Below are positions 21,619 through 25,163 of a stretch of 25,163 bases of DNA, piece after piece. Position 1 is the stretch's first letter. Every line of letters starts with the position of its first letter. Where the stretch lies: positions 1 to 25,163 of the forward strand of contig JAZQJG010000017.1 in the NCBI GenBank assembly GCA_045541535.1, in the 5' to 3' direction. The notes under the pieces are model-generated. The model did no database searches, had not been told where the DNA came from, and saw nothing but the letters and a program-made list of their open reading frames with translations. This DNA comes from Firm-08 sp045541535. Its GTDB lineage: Bacteria > Bacillota > Clostridia > Oscillospirales > QAKW01. The translations under genes and the position numbers were made by a program.

Positions 21619-22923
21619 ATGACGTTATTATCCGTTTCCATCGCCTTGTTGGCGGGACTGTTGATGACCCGTCTGTTTAAACCCCTCAAGTTACCGGCCG
21701 TTACTGCTTATCTGATCGCCGGTGTGCTGGTAGGCCCCTATTGTCTGGGCGCGCTGGGCATTGACGGATTGGGCTTTCCTACCGCCCAGTCGGTCCACGC
21801 ACTGGGCATGGTCAGCGAGATTGCGCTGGGCTTTATCGCCTTTTCCATCGGTAACGAATTCCGCTTGGAGGATTTGAAAAAGACCGGTAAGCAAGCGCTG
21901 GTGATCGGTATTCTGCAGGCGCTGGCCGCCACCCTGCTGGTGGATCTGGCCTTGGTGGGTCTGTATTTCTTGTTGCCCGAGGGCACCATCACCATCCCCC
22001 AGGCGCTGGTATTAGGCGCCATTGCCACTGCCACCGCTCCTGCCGCCACCCTGATGGTCGTCCGTCAGTACAAGGCCAAGGGTCCCCTGACCAAGCTGTT
22101 GCTCCCCATCGTTGCGCTGGATGACGCTGTGGGTCTGGTGGTCTTTGCCGTTTCCTTCGGCATTGCCAGAACGCTGATCAGCGGTGAAGTGGATATGGTG
22201 AGCATCATCGTCAATCCCTTGGTGGAGATCGCCGCCTCCCTGTTGTTGGGCGCCGTGATGGGTTGGGTGCTGACCCAACTGGAAAAGTTGTTCAACTCCA
22301 ACACCAACCGTCTGAATATGACCATCGGTCTGGTATTTATCACCACCGCCCTCTCCCAGTTTGAGTTTTATCTGGGACCGGTGCACGTGCAATTCTCCTC
22401 TCTGCTGGTATGTATGATGCTGGGTACCATCTTCTGCAACATTTGTCCCCTTTCCCACGATCTGATGGGCGCCACCGACAAATGGACTTCACCCCTCTTT
22501 GCTCTGTTCTTCGTCATCAGCGGTGCCGAGCTGGAGCTGGGCGTTTTTGCCCAGTGGACCATCGTGGTCATCGGCATCGTTTATATCTTGTTCCGTTCTG
22601 CGGGTAAATATTTTGGCACCCTATTCAGCGCCAAGATCACCCATTGCTCCCCTGCTATCTGCAAATATCTGGGTATCACCCTGTTGCCCCAGGCGGGCGT
22701 TGCGCTGGGTATGTGCTCCATTGCCGCCGCCCAGATGCCCGACGGCGCCGGCAATCTGATCCGCAACATCACCCTTTTCGGCGTACTGATTTATGAACTG
22801 CTCGGTCCCCTCTTTACCCGTATGGCCCTGCAGGCCGCCGGCGAAATCCATCCCATACCCGACGAGGTTAAAAACCGTCGTCATCACAAGCTGGCCGCCG
22901 CCAAAGAAAAGAACGAACCATAA
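21619..22923 (+). CDS. CPA2-family cation/proton antiporter (Kef-type, transport domain only)
   Basis: A 434-residue protein with about 12 membrane helices. Family features are 'LKLPAVTAYLIAGVLVGP' near the N-terminus, 'GAIATATAPAATLMVVRQYKAKGPLTK' in helix 5, and 'VALDDAVGLVVFA' with the ion-coupling aspartate in helix 6. There is no RCK/TrkA-N regulatory domain, unlike full Kef proteins. The ATG at 21619 is nine bases after AGAGG; the ATG at 21610 is nearly on top of it and adds three residues. A further upstream in-frame GTG lies at the transcription start and is not credible. It probably exchanges sodium or potassium for protons. It is a single-gene unit with promoter, leader hairpin and terminator. 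Confidence 0.87.
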   Translation: MTLLSVSIALLAGLLMTRLFKPLKLPAVTAYLIAGVLVGPYCLGALGIDGLGFPTAQSVHALGMVSEIALGFIAFSIGNEFRLEDLKKTGKQALVIGILQALAATLLVDLALVGLYFLLPEGTITIPQALVLGAIATATAPAATLMVVRQYKAKGPLTKLLLPIVALDDAVGLVVFAVSFGIARTLISGEVDMVSIIVNPLVEIAASLLLGAVMGWVLTQLEKLFNSNTNRLNMTIGLVFITTALSQFEFYLGPVHVQFSSLLVCMMLGTIFCNICPLSHDLMGATDKWTSPLFALFFVISGAELELGVFAQWTIVVIGIVYILFRSAGKYFGTLFSAKITHCSPAICKYLGITLLPQAGVALGMCSIAAAQMPDGAGNLIRNITLFGVLIYELLGPLFTRMALQAAGEIHPIPDEVKNRRHHKLAAAKEKNEP

Positions 22924-22968
22924 GCAAATTGCGCTATTATCTGTAAAGCCAAATAACATTACATATAC

Positions 22969-22995
22969 AAAAAGTCCACGTTTCGTGGACTTTTT
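22969..22995 (+). terminator. Terminator after the CPA2 antiporter
   Basis: A 12-bp perfect stem (22969-22980 with 22984-22995), TTT loop, T-run. Confidence 0.92.
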
Positions 22996-23019
22996 ATTTT
23001 GATTCCACAAAACTTTCCA

Positions 23020-23048
23020 TTGAAACAGAACGAAATGTGGAGTATAAT
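23020..23048 (+). promoter_or_regulatory. Promoter for the amino sugar recycling operon
   Basis: TTGAAA (23020-23025), 17-base spacer, TATAAT (23043-23048), 22 bases before the kinase start. No long palindrome is visible between promoter and start. Confidence 0.85.
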
Positions 23049-23069
23049 ACAATCAAAGGAGGGAGACCT

Positions 23070-24173
23070 ATGGATCCGAGTATCATCACCGCCGCCTTTG
23101 GCATCAACCTGCGCCGCAAGCGCAAGGAAGCGGCGCTCACCCAAACACAACTGGCTGAAAAGCTGGGCTATTCTGCCAAGGCCGTCAGTAAATGGGAAAG
23201 CGGACAAAGCATTGCCCCCGCCGTATTACTCCCCACACTGGCCCGCATTTTGCACACCGACATTGACACACTATTGCGTGCGGAGGTCTCTCCCGACTAC
23301 TATTTGGGGGTGGACGGTGGCGGCACCAAAACAGAGTTTGTGCTGTGTGATGCGGCAGGCAAACAAATTGCCCACACACGACTGGGCGGCAGTAATCCCA
23401 ACGACGTGGGGATAGAGACCACCCTGAAGCTGTTGTCCCAAGGAATTGAAAGTGTTTGCGGAGACATCCCCTTTGCCCGAATCTCTCTGTTTGTCGGCAT
23501 TGCCGGTTGTATCGTCAAAAGTCACCAAGCGGCGTTGCGGCAACACCTGACGCCCTACGGTTTTGCGAAAGTCGGGTGCGGCAGTGATGCCCAAAATGCC
23601 GTGGAAGCGGCGCTGCAAGGCGAGGACGGTGTGGTGATCATCGCCGGCACGGGTAACGCTACCTTTGTACGTAAAAATCAAACGCTCACCCGCATCGGCG
23701 GGTACAACTACCTCTTTGACGAGGGCGGCAGTGGATATAAAATCGGGCGGGATGCCTTACTACACGCTATGAAATGCGAAGATTTTGGACTTGCAAAGGG
23801 AGAATTATACAAAGAAGTTTTAAAAAAATGCGGCACCGAAACGGTGTTTGGTAACATCGCCGAGTTGTACAAAGGCGGCAAAACCTTGATTGCCTCCTTT
23901 GCGCCCCTTGTCTTTCAGGCATTTGCGGCAGGCGATCCGGCAGCAGAAGAGATCCTGTTCGCCACCGCCGGAGTGATTGCCGAAGAGATGGAGGCCGGCG
24001 CCGCCCTGTTGGGGCAAGCCGATCCCAAAATCGTCCTCATCGGCGGACTGACCAACAAAGCAGATGTTTTGTTACCGATGATTGAAAAACATTTAAAAAC
24101 ACTTCGCCCACCGAAGGTTTTTACCGGTGCCCCCGTGGAGGGTGCCCTGCGGTTGGCGGGATTGGAGAAATAA
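23070..24173 (+). CDS. XRE-type HTH fused to BadF/BcrA-type amino sugar kinase (MurK-like)
   Basis: A 367-residue fusion. Residues about 8-62 form a Cro/C1-type helix-turn-helix ('LRRKRKEAALTQTQLAEKLG', then 'YSAKAVSKWESGQ'). Residues about 77-367 form a BadF/BadG/BcrA/BcrD ATPase-fold kinase. Its phosphate-1 motif is 'GVDGGGTKT' (80-88), with 'IIAGTGNATF' and 'DEGGSGYKIGRDAL', as in N-acetylglucosamine and N-acetylmuramate kinases. MurK of Clostridium acetobutylicum is in this family. The murQ gene starts one base after its stop, which makes MurNAc (and perhaps GlcNAc) the likely substrate. The ATG at 23070 has AAGGAGGGAG upstream, so I reject a longer frame. The HTH suggests the kinase also senses sugar and controls its own operon; this is inference. 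Confidence 0.87.
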   Translation: MDPSIITAAFGINLRRKRKEAALTQTQLAEKLGYSAKAVSKWESGQSIAPAVLLPTLARILHTDIDTLLRAEVSPDYYLGVDGGGTKTEFVLCDAAGKQIAHTRLGGSNPNDVGIETTLKLLSQGIESVCGDIPFARISLFVGIAGCIVKSHQAALRQHLTPYGFAKVGCGSDAQNAVEAALQGEDGVVIIAGTGNATFVRKNQTLTRIGGYNYLFDEGGSGYKIGRDALLHAMKCEDFGLAKGELYKEVLKKCGTETVFGNIAELYKGGKTLIASFAPLVFQAFAAGDPAAEEILFATAGVIAEEMEAGAALLGQADPKIVLIGGLTNKADVLLPMIEKHLKTLRPPKVFTGAPVEGALRLAGLEK

Positions 24174-24174
24174 T

Positions 24175-24984
24175 ATGCTGAAAACAGAACAAAGAAACCC
24201 CAACACCACCCATATTGACCGTATGAGCGCCGCCGAAATGGTGCGGGTGATGCAAGAGGAAAACAGAAACGCCGTGGGCGCCATTGACAGCGAGTTGAAG
24301 GCCATTGCCACCGCCATTGACGCCATTGCCCCCCGAATGAGGGAAGGCGGTCGGCTGTTTTATATCGGTTGCGGCACCTCGGGACGGCTGGGCGTGATTG
24401 ACGCCGCCGAGTGTCCACCCACCTATGGTATTTCCAACGATCGGGTGGTGGGAATCATTGCCGGCGGTGACGGCGCTCTGCGCAAAGCAGTGGAAAACGC
24501 CGAGGACAGCGCCGAAGCAGGTCTGCGGGATCTGTCTGCCCACAAGATTACCGAAAAGGACAGCGTGATCGGTATTTCCGCCGCAGGCGGTGCAGGCTAC
24601 GTGCTCAGCGCCCTAAAGTATGCCAAAGCGCAGGGAGCCCTGACGGTGTCCCTGACCTGCAATGCGGGCTGCCCTTTGGAGGAGATTGCCGACATTGCCA
24701 TTCATCCCGATACCGGTGCAGAAGTTGTTACCGGCTCCACCCGTATGAAGGCGGGCTCCGCCCACAAAATGATCCTCAATATGATCTCCACCGCCGTAAT
24801 GGTCAAGCAGGGCTACGTGTATGAGAATATGATGATCAATCTGAAACCCACCAACGTTAAGCTCCGCCGTCGGATGATCGGCATTTTGTGCGAAATTACG
24901 GGGCTGGATGCTGAAAAAAGTGAGGCGCTGTTGGAGGAAAACGGATTTTCTCTCCCCGCCGCCATTGAAACCTTTAACGCATAA
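24175..24984 (+). CDS. murQ: N-acetylmuramic acid 6-phosphate etherase
   Basis: A 269-residue SIS-domain enzyme that splits MurNAc 6-phosphate into GlcNAc 6-phosphate and D-lactate. The signature 'GCGTSGRLGVIDAAECPPTYG' (65-85) carries E79, and 'AVENAEDS' carries E110. Their spacing of 31 equals that of the two catalytic glutamates described for MurQ. 'ISAAGGAGYVLSAL' and 'TGSTRMKAGSAHKMILNMIST' are also typical. The start is the ATG at 24175, overlapping the kinase end region with one intervening base. It is somewhat shorter at the C-terminus than the roughly 300-residue homologues. Together with the kinase it forms a two-gene route for recovered peptidoglycan sugar; no transporter is nearby. 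Confidence 0.93.
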   Translation: MLKTEQRNPNTTHIDRMSAAEMVRVMQEENRNAVGAIDSELKAIATAIDAIAPRMREGGRLFYIGCGTSGRLGVIDAAECPPTYGISNDRVVGIIAGGDGALRKAVENAEDSAEAGLRDLSAHKITEKDSVIGISAAGGAGYVLSALKYAKAQGALTVSLTCNAGCPLEEIADIAIHPDTGAEVVTGSTRMKAGSAHKMILNMISTAVMVKQGYVYENMMINLKPTNVKLRRRMIGILCEITGLDAEKSEALLEENGFSLPAAIETFNA

Positions 24985-24985
24985 T

Positions 24986-25020
24986 AAAAATCCTGTGTTG
25001 CTTTGCAACACAGGATTTTT
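24986..25020 (+). terminator. Terminator after murQ
   Basis: A 16-bp perfect stem (24986-25001 with 25005-25020), TTT loop, T-run. Confidence 0.93.
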
Positions 25021-25040
25021 TTATAATGGTTGTAGTATGG

Positions 25041-25162
25041 CGAAACGCTCTGGAGCGTTTCGACAGCCGATTTTTATCGGCTATGCAGAATTAAATTATA
25101 CAAATTTAATTCTGCACGACAATCATTGCAATGGGTTTGGTCAAATTTTCCTTGAAAATTTG
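25041..25162. repeat. Four successive perfect hairpins at the window end
   Basis: Arms: 25041-25050/25053-25062 (10 bp, two-base loop), 25065-25071/25076-25082 (7 bp), 25085-25097/25103-25115 (13 bp) and 25142-25150/25154-25162 (9 bp). The sequences are unrelated to each other and to the mini-hairpin array at 9140. No gene is seen, and the cluster may continue past the window. Confidence 0.75.
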
Positions 25163-25163
25163 T

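Overview
The window looks like chromosome from an anaerobic, carbohydrate-using member of the Clostridia (Bacillota), most like an uncultured gut or rumen Oscillospirales-type bacterium. That placement is inference. It rests on strong purine-rich Shine-Dalgarno sites, sigma-A-type promoters with 17-base spacers, many stem-loop plus T-run terminators, an ECF transporter S component, and protein sequences typical of clostridial families. Most genes are moderately GC-rich with GCC/GGC/CTG codon preference. The segment of about 9.3-11.5 kb is clearly AT-rich and looks foreign.

Layout. 1-2414 (+): 3' end of a GH42 beta-galactosidase and a GH78 alpha-L-rhamnosidase-like enzyme. 2468-5108 (-): four-gene unit of ECF S component, uridine-kinase-like P-loop kinase, D-lyxose/D-mannose-type cupin isomerase and PfkB fructokinase. 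It is driven by a consensus promoter overlapping a perfect 15-bp-arm palindrome. 5189-8112 (-): NSS sodium symporter and an IMP dehydrogenase of the Tritrichomonas-like type. 8300-9340: complex non-coding region with tandem tRNA-headed repeats, an intact tRNA-Asn, an inverted tRNA remnant, a diverged repeat copy and an array of seven mini-hairpins. 9520-11445: AT-rich GH38-like (DUF5054-type) gene, bounded with the preceding region by 68-base near-identical repeats.

11669-15229 (+): small lipoprotein, a GH28-like beta-helix protein, then a phosphoribosyltransferase-like gene paired with a sugar-phosphate isomerase/epimerase TIM barrel. 15335-19358 (+): cysteine synthase homologue, alpha/beta hydrolase, ATP-grasp ligase, HAD phosphatase and a small membrane protein, apparently one operon. 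19431-21456 (+): histidine phosphatase and ClC antiporter. 21619-22923 (+): CPA2 cation/proton antiporter with a hairpin leader. 23070-24984 (+): an HTH-fused BadF-type amino sugar kinase (MurK-like) and MurQ etherase for cell-wall amino sugar recovery. The window ends in four successive perfect hairpins.

Functionally, the window combines plant/host glycan breakdown (GH42, GH78, GH28-like, GH38-like), hexose entry to fructose 6-phosphate (isomerase plus fructokinase), peptidoglycan sugar recycling, ion homeostasis, purine synthesis and one uncharacterised ATP-grasp cluster. The best candidates for undescribed biology are the tRNA-Asn repeat locus, the HTH-MurK fusion, the palindrome-controlled ECF operon and the CysK-esterase-ATP-grasp cluster.
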